From Hymenobacter cellulosilyticus (GTDB taxonomy: Bacteria > Bacteroidota > Bacteroidia > Cytophagales > Hymenobacteraceae), in the NCBI RefSeq assembly GCF_022919215.1, contig NZ_CP095046.1:1478501-1542500 (forward strand): 64,000 bases of DNA. Direction: 5' to 3'. This document shows, piece after piece, positions 25,769 to 34,969 of this stretch (within the stretch, counting starts at the first letter, position 1; each line of letters begins with the position of its first letter). A program made the translations under genes and the position numbers. The notes under the pieces were generated by a model. The model saw only the letters and a list, made by a program, of their open reading frames with translations. It was not told where the DNA came from and did no database searches.

Positions 25769-26569
25769 CTACACTAGGCCGCTCACGTTGAGCTTAGAAC
25801 CCGCCTGCAAAAACTGGTTGGCGACGGTTACCACTTCGGAAGGCCGCTTGGATTTCTCCTTGCCCGTACCCACACCCACACCCGGTGCCGAGTTGGCCGT
25901 GGGCGTAAATAGGTCAACTACGTCGGCGTCTACGAAGGTGTTGTAGTTCATCATGTCCCGGATCAGCGCTGCGTGACGGGCTTCTACCGATACGATTTTG
26001 CCGGCCAGAGTCAGATATACCGGGTTGGTAATAAAGCGGCCGGCACCATTGTAAGCCGCTACGCCCAGGTCTTCAAAGGCCATGGCTGCGTCGAGCACGC
26101 CCATCTTGGCCGTAGAGGAAGTCCGCTTACCTACGTTAAAGTCGATGGCCGAGAAGTCCGGAGTCAGCTCCTTGATAATGCTGGTAGCGGGAATCGCGTT
26201 TTTGAAAAAGTCGCGGTGGGCTTTTTCGTGCAAGGCCAGGTCGGTTAGGATCTGGCGCTCGGCGCTGTTGGCACCCAGGCTGGCAAAGTAAGAGCCGGCC
26301 GCGCCGGTAACCACCTGGTTGTAGAAAGCAGCTTCGAGCTGCTCTAGAGCATAAGCGTAGTTGAGGACGCCAATGTCAGAGCTGCCCACGTTTACTTCGC
26401 CGGAGTTGGCGTCTACATCGTCGTCATCGTCGTCGCAGCCCGTGAGGATCAGGCCGGTCAAAGCCAGGCCGGCCCCGGTGTAGCGCAGGAAGTCGCGGCG
26501 GGGTAGAGCACCTTGCAAGCCGGATAGGGCCTGGTCTTCTGTCGGAACAGAATGGATTTGTTTAGTCAT
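25769..26569 (-). CDS. Tat-exported ferritin-like lipoprotein
   Basis: A 266-residue protein with a Tat signal (twin Arg24-Arg25 in PRRDFLRYTG), a hydrophobic core and a lipobox ending at Cys45, followed by a run of six aspartates. The ferritin-like domain (about residues 65-215) shows NYAYALEQLEAAFYNQ, LHEKAHRDFFKN and VSVEARHAALIRD, with Glu and ExxH residues positioned as di-metal ligands. A Tat route suggests the protein folds, possibly with metal, before export. It precedes the second ferritin-like gene and they appear co-transcribed. Two ATACGTAT palindromes lie upstream at 26650-26678. Confidence 0.85.
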   Translation of the reverse strand: MTKQIHSVPTEDQALSGLQGALPRRDFLRYTGAGLALTGLILTGCDDDDDDVDANSGEVNVGSSDIGVLNYAYALEQLEAAFYNQVVTGAAGSYFASLGANSAERQILTDLALHEKAHRDFFKNAIPATSIIKELTPDFSAIDFNVGKRTSSTAKMGVLDAAMAFEDLGVAAYNGAGRFITNPVYLTLAGKIVSVEARHAALIRDMMNYNTFVDADVVDLFTPTANSAPGVGVGTGKEKSKRPSEVVTVANQFLQAGSKLNVSGLV

Positions 26570-26649
26570 AGCTATTTAGGAATTTGGCGTGAGTCACTGC
26601 TTGGGTACTACGCCTTTCCTAAAGCGGACTGGTCATTTTTGGGGTTAAA

Positions 26650-26678
26650 ATACGTATTTGACCCACCAAAATACGTAT
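26650..26678. promoter_or_regulatory. Tandem ATACGTAT palindromes upstream of the ferritin-like operon
   Basis: Identical 8-bp palindromes at 26650-26657 and 26671-26678, both preceded by AAA, are spaced 21 bp centre to centre, two helical turns. They lie 80-110 bp upstream of the ferritin-like lipoprotein gene. This looks like a pair of operator half-sites for one regulator. No exact -7 box was found in the gap. Confidence 0.45.
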
Positions 26679-26774
26679 GCCATCCACTTGCTTTGCGTTA
26701 AGTTCTTAAATGCAATTACGGGTTTATAGCAAATCCAGGCTCCGGATAAATTACGTACCCGGTAGCCTTCCGGC

Positions 26775-27655
26775 CTAGGCTACGACTTCCTCAGTGGGCG
26801 CCACCGGCATGGCTACTGCCTTTCGGCTGGTATACCAGGTATTGAGCCCAACGCCTAATAGCACCAAGGCCATGCCCCCGTATGAAACCACCGGGAACGT
26901 CTCGTTGAAGAACAGCAAGCCCAGGCCGACGGCGTACAGAATACCGATGTAGTTCAGGTTGGCCACGCTCGAGAGCCGCTCAGCCTGGTAAGCTTTGGTC
27001 ATGCAAAGCTGGGCTCCCTGGGTAAATAGACCCGTGAGCAGCAGCCAGAACCAGTCCCAGCCCTGGGGCTGCACCCAGTCGAAGAGGCAGTAGACGGCTG
27101 CTACGGGCAGGGCCACCATCGGCAGGTAGAAGACCACCACCAGCGGGTCTTCCTTACCCTTGAGCTTACGGATGGAGTTGTAGGAAAACCCGGCAAATAC
27201 AGCCGAGGCCACTCCCAGGCCCAGGTAAAATGGGTCGACGCGTGTATCCACGCCTTCAACCACCAGCACACCCAGAAAGGAAATCAGGAAGAACAGCCAC
27301 TGCCAGGGCTGCACGGTTTCGCGCACGATGAATATGCCCAGCACGGCCGTGAAAATCGGAGCCAGGTACTGAATGGTAACGGCCGTGGCCAGCGGCATCT
27401 TCTGCAAGGTGAAGTAGTACAGAATCAGCGACAAAACGCCGGTAGTGCCTCGGGCAATAAGGTAGAAGTGGTTGGAGCCCAGGGTCGGATGCGCAAGGCC
27501 CGCAGCATCAGGTAGCTCAGAATAACCGATAATACCGAGCGGAACAAGATGATTTCCAGGGGCGGCAGGTGACTCAGCAGCTTCACGCACACGTTCATCA
27601 AAGCAAAGAGCAGCGTGGAAAGCAGCATGTAGCGGGCGCCGGAAGTCAACGACAT
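26775..27655 (-). CDS. EamA/DMT family transporter (frameshift near 27482)
   Basis: Ten-helix drug/metabolite-type inner-membrane transporter. The true N-terminus is MSLTSGARYMLLSTLLFALM at 27655; it is broken at the GGG run 27482-27484 and resumes with LGSNHFYLIARG. Adding one base restores 293 residues with two EamA repeats (residues 10-140 and 150-280). The unrepaired reading of the C-terminal part back to 27845 is out-of-frame noise. The substrate is unknown; related members export amino acids or other metabolites. An MFS transporter gene lies upstream on the same strand with a 75-bp gap. Confidence 0.85.
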
Positions 27656-27730
27656 ACGAAGAGCAACAGGGTGGGAAGAAGGACAGGGCGGAAGAATTTG
27701 GGAGGATAACAGCGGACCGGGCCGGTTGGC

Positions 27731-29007
27731 TTAGCTGGCAGGCGGGGCCGTCAGTTCCCGGTAGCGGGCTACCAGCACCAGGGCCGAGGCCACAATAAAG
27801 GCCCCAACGCGGCGTAGCCCCACACCACGTTGGAGCCCCGGGCAAAAAAGGGCAGGGTGAAGAGCAAGATGAAAGCCGTGCGCAGCAGCACGTTCACCAC
27901 GTTGAAAATGCTGTTGACCCGCCCGCTGACTTCATTGGGTACGTGGGCAAACAGGTAGCTGACCCGCAGAATGCGCGTGCCGGCGTTGGTGACGCCCAGT
28001 ACCAGAGAAAAGGCCAGAAACAAGCTTACCGAGCGGGTAGCCGCTGCCGCCCCAAAGCCCAGGCCAGCCAGCAGCATCAGCAGGATGATGGAACGCACCG
28101 GCGGCTGGTTGCGGAACAGCCGGTGCACAAACACACCCGCACTCAACGCACCCAGGGCGTAGGCCACCTCCGCCGCCCCGAAGGCGCCGGCCCCAGCCCG
28201 CAGGTGGTTGTGAATGTACATCGGCATCAGGGCGTTGAGCTCCACGAGCAGGCCCACAAATACTGAAAAGGAAAATAGTCCGAATACCCAGATAGTGCGG
28301 TGCTCCTGTAGGTAGGTAATGCCCGTGCGCAGCCGCTTCCAGAGCGTGCCCAGCTCTACCTGCGTCAGCTGCACCGGCCGGTGATGGATGCTGGCAATCA
28401 GGGCCACGGCCACCACGTAGGTCAGCCCGTCGAGCAGGAAAATCTGGTGCAGGGGCCAGGCCTGCACGGCAAACGGCAGCGTAACCGAGGCGCCTAGCAG
28501 TTGGTAAGTGCCGCCCAGCGGCAGGCCCTCGATGAGCAGCGCTGCCAGGGCCCCGCTGACCACGGACGTAGCCTGCCCCACAATTTCGATGGTGGACGTG
28601 ATGCGGCCGTAGTCTTCGGGCCGGCTGATTTCCTGGGCAAAGGCGTAGAGGTTGGGGTAGTGAATGCCGTAACCAAACACGGTGGTGGTAAAGGCCAGCA
28701 GAATACCCAGCATGGGTACTGCGCCCGTGGCAAAGCCGTAGGCCGCCACGCTCAGCAGAATCAGGCCTTCCACAATGTTGGTCACCAGAAACACCCGCTT
28801 CCGGTCGAACCGGTCGACCAGGGCGCCGGCGTACATGCCCCAGAACAGGGAGGCAAACGTGACCAAGGCGTACACCAGGTTGAAGGTGGTGGAAGCGCCT
28901 TGCCGGGCAAAGTACCAGGGTACGGCCAGCATGGAAATGCCCTGGGCAAAGCCGGAAATGGCGTTGGCCGTAAACAAAAAGCGCAGGGCCCGACGGTTTT
29001 CTTTCAC
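27731..29007 (-). CDS. MFS transporter, EntS-like (frameshift near 27802)
   Basis: Twelve-helix major facilitator protein. Residues 10-30 (RFLFTANAISGFAQGISMLA) and the loop between TM2 and TM3 (ALVDRFDRKRV) are standard MFS features. The frame is interrupted at the CCCC run 27802-27805; adding one base continues into FIVASALVLVARYRELTA and a stop at 27731, giving 425 residues. I prefer the GTG at 29007 (VKENRRALRFLFTANAISG); an ATG at 29052 would add 15 residues. It is similar to exporters of siderophores and drugs, but no siderophore genes are nearby. Divergent from recX. Confidence 0.85.
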
Positions 29008-29105
29008 GCGGCAAAGTTGGGAAACGGTAGCTTGCAGCCGAACGACAAACAACCCGCGTGCGTTGTTACTAACCCGGCCGTTGGTACCCCGCGCCGCCCC
29101 CGAGT

Positions 29106-29609
29106 ATGTATCAAGAGCAACCCAAGAAGAAGTTTTACACGCCCGGCGAGGCGCTACCCAAAATTGCGGCCTACTGCGCCTACCAGGAGCGTACTACCAA
29201 GGAGGTGGAAGCCAAGCTGCGCGAGTACGGTTTGAACGAGGACGAGGCCGGCGAAATCGTTATTCGCCTGAGCCGGGAAAAGCTGCTCGACGAAGAGCGG
29301 TTCGCCAAATCCTTCGTGCGGGGTAAGGTCGGCATCAAGAAGTGGGGCCGCCGCCGCATTACGCAGGAGCTCAAGCAGAAAGGCTTGTCCGATTACTGCA
29401 TCAAGGCTGGCCTGAAGGAAATTGACGGTGACGTGTACTACCAGAACCTGGTCGACACGCTAGAAAAGCGCAACCGTGTGGAAAAGGAAGGCAACCAGCG
29501 CCTGCGCCGCCAGAAGCTCACCATGTTCCTGACCGTGAAAGGCTACGAAAACGACCTGATCAAAATGGCCCTGGATGATCTGGGCAAGGAGGCAGAACAG
29601 GAGGATTGA
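29106..29609 (+). CDS. recX: Regulatory protein RecX
   Basis: Cytoplasmic modulator of RecA filament assembly, 167 residues, within the family range. Three tandem three-helix repeats are recognisable: ALPKIAAYCAYQERTTKEVE, LDEERFAKSFVRGKVGIKKW and YENDLIKMALDDL, with the conserved KKWGRRRITQELKQKGL near residues 79-95. There is no recA in the window. It starts divergently from the MFS gene and is 17 bp from the stop of a convergent hypothetical gene. Confidence 0.95.
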   Translation: MYQEQPKKKFYTPGEALPKIAAYCAYQERTTKEVEAKLREYGLNEDEAGEIVIRLSREKLLDEERFAKSFVRGKVGIKKWGRRRITQELKQKGLSDYCIKAGLKEIDGDVYYQNLVDTLEKRNRVEKEGNQRLRRQKLTMFLTVKGYENDLIKMALDDLGKEAEQED

Positions 29610-29626
29610 AGGCCAGCTAACCCCGA

Positions 29627-30139
29627 CTAGTCCATCATGCTAAGCCAGTATTCTCCCATGATGCCTCGTTGCTCCAGCGGCTGTAGTACCGGCTCCGCCT
29701 GCCAGTCGTTGACGGAATAGGCTGCGAGAATTTGCTGAAACCGTGGCTGGTTTTCTACCCGCTCGAACATGAATTCCAAGATGCTGTAGCACCAGGGAAG
29801 CATCCAGTCCCATTCCTGGTCCAGGTCATTGGTTTGTAAACGCTGCTCCAGCAACAGCAGCGCCTGGTCTACCGCGGAATCACTAAGGTCATGAATACCA
29901 GAGTAAATACTAGGTTCGGCCGTCCAGTACCATTGGATAAAAATAGCCCTTTTCAACGCCTCCTGACTATGACTCGCCAAGCGGGTATAGGCAGCGTGAA
30001 TAAGTAAATACTGTTCTGCCAAAGGACTATTATTCAAAGCGAAGCTTTTGTCCTCGATACTGCCTGAGAGTTTTCCAACTTCCACCTGTACCCGGTTTTC
30101 CCAGGCTGCCAATTCTGCAAGTTCCGTGGCAGTCGACAT
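29627..30139 (-). CDS. Hypothetical acidic protein, low GC
   Basis: A 170-residue cytoplasmic protein, acidic, helical in appearance, rich in Trp and Glu (IQWYWTAEPS, EWDWMLPWCYSILEFMFE). There is no signal peptide or transmembrane segment. I do not recognise a family. Its base composition differs from its neighbours: two 60-base lines I counted (29881-29940 and 30001-30060) are about 43% and 37% GC, against roughly 60% around it. That suggests recent acquisition. Small, acidic, Trp-rich orphan proteins of this kind are often immunity proteins, but there is no toxin next to it, so this is only a possibility. Confidence 0.6.
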   Translation of the reverse strand: MSTATELAELAAWENRVQVEVGKLSGSIEDKSFALNNSPLAEQYLLIHAAYTRLASHSQEALKRAIFIQWYWTAEPSIYSGIHDLSDSAVDQALLLLEQRLQTNDLDQEWDWMLPWCYSILEFMFERVENQPRFQQILAAYSVNDWQAEPVLQPLEQRGIMGEYWLSMMD

Positions 30140-30167
30140 ACAATAGGGTTACAGATGGTTTGATTAT

Positions 30168-30806
30168 CTACCGCCGCTGCGGCACTGCTGGCGGGGCCGT
30201 TTGCTGGGTCAGCACCACGCGGCGGCCGGTCATGGTTTCGAGCATGGGCCGCAGAATCTGCTCGGCGTTCTGCGTCGTCTGGGCCAGGATGCCTGACTGC
30301 AGGGCCGCCCGCTGCACGTTTTTCTCGGCGTACTTGTAGCCTTCATCGACCAGCTCGGCGTCGTTGAAAAACGAGTTCTGGGTACTGTACACCCGGCTCT
30401 GGCTGTGGTCGACCTGCCAGGTGCAGAGCTCAGCCGCGGGCAGGGCCACGCGCACCACCGAGTCGCCCTCGAATACCACGTCCTGGGGCTTCACCTTGCG
30501 CAAGTCCAGGCAGCCGATGGCGTTGCCGGCTACAATCAGGGCTACTTTCGAGTCGGGCAGAAACCGGTAGGTGCTCTTGCGGTACTCCACCACATCCTTA
30601 AACTGGTAGCGCACCAGCTCCAGGCGGCCCAGGGCCTCAATCTTGGTCAGAACCGTGTTGTGAGTAACCGTAATGCGGGGCTCGGGCGTCAGCGGGTTGC
30701 CGAAATCGAACAGGCTGGGCTGAACTTTCTTCCACAGAAACCACCCCAAAGCCACCAGAAACAACAGAGGTACGAGGCAGCGAAGCAAACGAACGAGAGG
30801 CGGCAT
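30168..30806 (-). CDS. DUF4230 domain protein
   Basis: A 212-residue protein anchored by one N-terminal transmembrane helix (LVPLLFLVALGWFLWKKV, residues 12-30) with a periplasmic DUF4230-type domain of about 170 residues (VLTKIEALGRLELVRYQFKD near 55-75, DAELVDEGYKYAEKNVQRAA near 150-170). Start at the ATG at 30806; the sequence further upstream in this frame is antisense to the neighbouring gene. The family has no known function, although members are usually single-pass membrane proteins. It lies downstream of the PLP-enzyme gene by 67 bp on the same strand. Confidence 0.75.
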   Translation of the reverse strand: MPPLVRLLRCLVPLLFLVALGWFLWKKVQPSLFDFGNPLTPEPRITVTHNTVLTKIEALGRLELVRYQFKDVVEYRKSTYRFLPDSKVALIVAGNAIGCLDLRKVKPQDVVFEGDSVVRVALPAAELCTWQVDHSQSRVYSTQNSFFNDAELVDEGYKYAEKNVQRAALQSGILAQTTQNAEQILRPMLETMTGRRVVLTQQTAPPAVPQRR

Positions 30807-30873
30807 AGGCAGAAAAGGGCGGAACGGGTAGTTGGAAAACAGTACGGCTGAGGTTGTCTTTTGGCTGCCCAAG

Positions 30874-31794
30874 TTAGCGGGCCGTCGGCCACCAGGCGCT
30901 GCGTGACCCAAACCGCTGCCGGAAGCCCTGCCAGCCCTGTAGCCCCCCGGTGTGCACCGCCGCCACCGTGCTGCCGGCCGCAAAATGTCCCTGCCGAATC
31001 AAATCCAGCACGGCGTAGAGCAGCTTGCCGGTATAGACCGGGTCGAGCAACACGCCGTGCCGGGCCTGAAACTCCTGGATAAAGCCCAGCAGCTCGGCCG
31101 AGAAGTGGGCATAGCCGCCGAAGTGGTAGTCGGTGCGCAGCTCCCAGTTAGCATACTGCCGGCCTGCAGTTGCCTGGGTCAGCGCGTTGATTTCGTCTTG
31201 CAGGAAGCTTCCGTTCTTGAGAACGGCCACTCCCATAGCCTGGTGCTGCCCGTTCAGGCCCGTGAGCAGGCCGGCCAGGGTGCCGCCCGTACCGCAGGCC
31301 ACGCAGAGCGTGTCGAAGCTGGTGTGGGCGGCCAGCTCCGAAACCAGCTCGGCGCAGCCCGGCAGGGCCAGGGTGTTGGTGCCTCCCTCGGGCAGCACGT
31401 AGGCCGGGCCGGTCTGGGCCAGCAGTTCGGCCAGCACCGCCGGCTCGTGCTTGCGGCGGTAGGTTTCCCGGTCGAGGTAGCGCAGGTGCATTCCGTCGGC
31501 CGCGGCCCGGGCCAGGGTGGGGTTTAACGGCAGGGTTTCTTCCCCGCGAATCAGGCCGATGGTGCGGAAGCTTTGCAGCTGGCCAGCGGCGGCCACGGCA
31601 GCAATGTGGTTGGAAAACGCTCCGCCAAAAGTTAGGAGCGTATCGTGGCCCTGCTTCCGGGCAGCCTGCAGGTTGTACTTGAGCTTACGCCACTTGTTAC
31701 CGGGCAGCTCTGGGTGCGTCAGGTCGTCGCGCACCAGCAGCAGCCGCACGCCGTGCTGGGTTGCTACCGGCTCCTGAAGTTCCTGAATAAGCAT
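30874..31794 (-). CDS. PLP-dependent ACC deaminase / D-cysteine desulfhydrase family enzyme
   Basis: Fold-type II pyridoxal-phosphate enzyme of 306 residues. The PLP-binding lysine is in GNKWRKLKYN near residues 32-41; the serine-rich FGGAFSNHIAAVAA motif is near 56-69 and the phosphate-binding ACGTGGTLAGLL motif is near 166-177. The family includes 1-aminocyclopropane-1-carboxylate deaminase and D-cysteine desulfhydrase. The two cannot be told apart safely here; in a non-plant-associated bacterium the desulfhydrase-like activity is the likelier. Element G, a nested palindrome with a terminator-like core, lies just upstream, so its promoter should be within 31795-31815 or inside that element. 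Confidence 0.85.
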   Translation of the reverse strand: MLIQELQEPVATQHGVRLLLVRDDLTHPELPGNKWRKLKYNLQAARKQGHDTLLTFGGAFSNHIAAVAAAGQLQSFRTIGLIRGEETLPLNPTLARAAADGMHLRYLDRETYRRKHEPAVLAELLAQTGPAYVLPEGGTNTLALPGCAELVSELAAHTSFDTLCVACGTGGTLAGLLTGLNGQHQAMGVAVLKNGSFLQDEINALTQATAGRQYANWELRTDYHFGGYAHFSAELLGFIQEFQARHGVLLDPVYTGKLLYAVLDLIRQGHFAAGSTVAAVHTGGLQGWQGFRQRFGSRSAWWPTAR

Positions 31795-31814
31795 GGGAAG
31801 TAATCACAATCTGG

Positions 31815-31972
31815 CTGTCATCCTGAGCCCCGCGAAGGACCTGCCTCACCTGAGTGACAAGGATAATTAAATGTAGAAAGCCCTTTACCGTAGCAACGAT
31901 AAAGGGCTTTCTACAGTGAAAAGCGTTTAGCTGAACATGGAGGCAGGTCCTTCGCTTTGCTCAGGATGACAG
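31815..31972. repeat. Nested palindromic element G (158 bp)
   Basis: The 33-nt outer arms at 31815-31847 and 31940-31972 match at 30 of 33 positions (CTGTCATCCTGAGC at the tip, GAAGGACCTGCCTC inside, differing only CCC/AAA). They enclose a 16-bp perfect hairpin at 31872-31915. Plan and size are those of element F at 15876, while the arm sequence is different. The core begins with the same 14 bases, AGAAAGCCCTTTAC. Confidence 0.85.
31872..31915. terminator. Central hairpin of element G
   Basis: TGTAGAAAGCCCTTTA (31872-31887) and its exact complement (31900-31915) around a 12-nt loop. It can end minus-strand transcription from the YfhO gene, whose stop is at 32002. Confidence 0.65.
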
Positions 31973-32001
31973 AAGAAAAAACGTCTGTTCTTCCAGGTTC
32001 A

Positions 32002-34600
32002 TTACGCCGCCAGGCGTACTTCCTCAACCGGCCCGGTGGGCTTGCGCTTCAGGGCGTAAACGATGGTGCCCAGCAACGCCAGAATCAGCAGGACCGAGGA
32101 AACCAGGGACACGGTGTTGCCCACGGCATATTCCTTGGGCTCAAACTTGAACTCGATGGTGTGGGTACCGGCTGGTACGGGCAGGGCCCGCAGCACGTAG
32201 TTGGCCCGCAGGTGGGGCACCAGCTTGCCGTCGAGGTAGGCATTCCAGCCATCCTGGTAATAGATTTCGGAAAAGACTACGAAGCCGTCCTGCACGGCGG
32301 TAGCGCGGTACTTGAGTTCGTCGGGCGAGTAGCTGGTCAGGGCAATAGTGGAGCCGGCCGCGTTGTAGGTGGTCTTGGCTAGCGGAAATTTCGAGGCGTC
32401 GACAACGGCTACCGAAGCCACGTTGAGGGTGGCCAGGGCTGCAATTTCCTGGTCGGGGTTCTGCACTTTCTGCACCTCGCTCACAAACCAGGCATTGCCC
32501 AGGGCGCCGGGATTACGCTGCACGGGCTGTTTGGGGTCGTTGCTGATCAGGTAGCGGGTGTTGAGCATGCTCATCAGCGTGGGCTGCAGAATGGTCTGGA
32601 CCACACCGGTCTGCGGGTCCTGCACTTGCCTGCCGTAGTAATCCACCAGGTCCTGGTAGCGCCGCAGCTTGGCCCCGTGGTAGCCGCCCACGCTCTTGTG
32701 GAAATACGACGTATTGGCTTCGTTGAAGGGGTTTTGGGTGTTGAGCACCCGGTAGCTCAGGTCTTTGTCCTGCAGAATGGCCTCGTCGGCGGGCGTGGGC
32801 ACAAACTGCTGGGCAATGGTTTCGCGCTGGAAGTTGTTGTCGTTGAGGTAGCGCTTATCCACGGCCCACAGGTCGACCAGGGTGAGGGCCCCCACCAGCA
32901 AGGCGGCCGACGTGACGGAAAGCTTACGCTGCAGGTAGAAGTAAAGTACCCCGCCGGTCAGCACGATAAAGATGATGGAGCGGAACACGTCGGAGCGCAT
33001 CACGCTGGCCCGGTCGGCGCGCAAAGCATCCAGCGGAAAGCCCTGCTGCTGCAGCTGCGCATCGATGGGAGCGGCAAAGTCGGCGCCCAGGCCAGCCAGG
33101 AAGGCCAGCACGCAGATACCGGCCGTGATACCCACGGCGTAGAGCAGCTTGCGCTTCAGCTCAGCCTGCTCGGGTGAGGCGGCCGAGGTGCCACTCAGGG
33201 CCGCTAAGCTGGGGTGGGTGCTGGTGCCGGCTACCGGACTTGCTACCGGCTGGGGGCGCAGGATGCGGGCCAGGGCCAGAATAGCCAGCAGCGGCATAGC
33301 CAGCTGGGCAATAACGAGGGCCATACTCACCGAGCGGAACTTGTTGTACCCGGGAAGTAGTCGAACATCAGGTAGTTGAAGGTCTCGAAGTTCTTGCCCC
33401 AGGCCAGCACGATGGACAGGATGGTGCCCACCAACAGCCAGGTGCGGGTGCGACGGTCGGCCACGAACAAGCCTAGCACGAACAGGAAGCACACCACGGC
33501 CCCGATGTAGACCGGGCCGCTGGTAATGGGCTGGGTGCCCCAGTACAGGGGCATTTGCTGCAGGTAGTCGCGCAGCTGCACGGGCGGTACTCCCATGCCG
33601 GCCATGGCTTTGCCGGTGGCCGAGTTCTCGCTCAGGGGGCCAGTGCTGGCGCCGCCATAGTAGTTGGGAATCAGCAGGGTAATAGTTTCGCCCACGCCGT
33701 AGCTCCAGCCGAAGGCGTAGTCCCGGTCGAGGCCGTTGCCCACGCCGTCTTCACCCGCGGCCTGGGCCGGGGTGCCCGGCGCCGTGGGAGGGGGCGTGGT
33801 CAGCTCCGACTTACCCGGATAGAGTACTTGCCATACTCGGCCGTGACGTAGAGACGGCCGAAGCTTACGCCCACGGCCAGCACGGCCGCAGCGCCCAGCA
33901 GGGCCGTGCGGCCCAGGAAGTCGGCCAGGCGCTTTTCGCGCAGGGCGGCAATCAGCTCCACGATGCCGAACACCAGCACCAGGAGCAGCAGGTAATAGGT
34001 AATCTGCAGGTGGTTGGAACGCACGTTCATCGTCAGGCCCAGGGCAAACAGGGCCGCGCCCAGCCACCGGTTGCGCCGAAACGTGACCAGCAGGCCGCCC
34101 AGCACCAGGGGCGCGTAGGCCAGGGCCAGCGACTTGGTGTTGTGGCCGGCGGCCAGAATAATGAGGTTGTAGCTGGTAAAGCCCAGGGCAATAGCACCCA
34201 CGGCCGCCAGCAGGGGACGCACGCCCAGCGCAATGAACAGTACGTAGCCGCAAACCAGGGCCAGGAACAGGTTGGCCACCACCGCCGGCAGATGCAGCGT
34301 GAAGATGCTGTGCAGGTAAATCGACAGGTCGCCGGGGAAGCGGGTGCTGATCAGGTAAGTCGGCATCCCGCTGAACATCGAGTTGGTCCAGAGGGCCTCT
34401 TTGCCGGTGGCTTCGCGGTAAAGCTGGGCCTCGTGGGCCCCGCCGTTGAACTGGACCACATCGTGCTGGGCCAGGGTTTTGCCATCAAACAGGATGGGGG
34501 AGAAGTACACCGCCGCCAGCACCAGGAAGAACACCACGGCCAGCAGGTGGGGCAGCAGCCGGCGCCAAAGCGGCACGGCCGGAGAAGAAACAGTAGTCAT
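32002..34600 (-). CDS. YfhO family membrane glycosyltransferase-like protein (two frameshifts)
   Basis: Large inner-membrane protein, 866 residues when two bases are added. It starts MTTVSSPAVPLWRRLLPHLL with many transmembrane helices; the first periplasmic loop has LAQHDVVQFNGGAHEA and NSMFSGMPTY, as in YfhO proteins. Break 1 is at the CCC run 33814-33816 (repaired to YSIRGKSELTTPPP) and break 2 at the CCCGGG tract 33349-33354 (repaired to FDYFPGYNKFRSVSM). The C-terminus has a long periplasmic domain (LNTRYLISND, YYQDGWNAYLDG, VPAGTHTIEFKFEP) and a final helix. In Gram-positive bacteria YfhO-type proteins glycosylate cell-wall polymers; the role in Bacteroidota is not established. Monocistronic. 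Confidence 0.85.
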
Positions 34601-34969
34601 CAGACGAAAAAAGAGTCGGAAAATGGCTCACCTGCCGCAGCTAGCAGTCAGGTAGCCCGAAGGTAGCCCGTTTATTTTATTTGAGGAACGCCCTGCGGGC
34701 AGATTCGTGGCCGGCAACCAGGGCTCAGGGGCCAAGTATAACCCGCCCAACTGAGTAGCTAGCCGCTCCAGCGGTACTGCCCGGCGCCGCGGCTGGAGGC
34801 CGGCGGGAGTTACCCAACGCAACGGGCGGTGGCAATAGCCGAATAGAATATTCCCAAGGTGGGTCGCTGGGGGTAGATGGCGGGGAGATGGCTAGAAGGT
34901 CCCAACTAGCCGGCCGGTTTTGGCGATTTATCGAGCCGAGGAAACTGCACAAAACGCAGGCGCTGCCGG
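34601..34969. other. Intergenic region between YfhO and EamA genes
   Basis: A 369-bp gap between two minus-strand genes. It should contain the YfhO promoter near 34601-34680 and the end of the EamA transcript. I see no exact TAnnTTTG box, no convincing hairpin, no tRNA and no ORF I would support in it. Confidence 0.4.

Noticed and set aside
27655..27845. Extended N-terminus of the EamA transporter
   Set aside because: It is an out-of-frame continuation created by the break near 27482; the correct N-terminus is encoded in the other frame starting at 27655.
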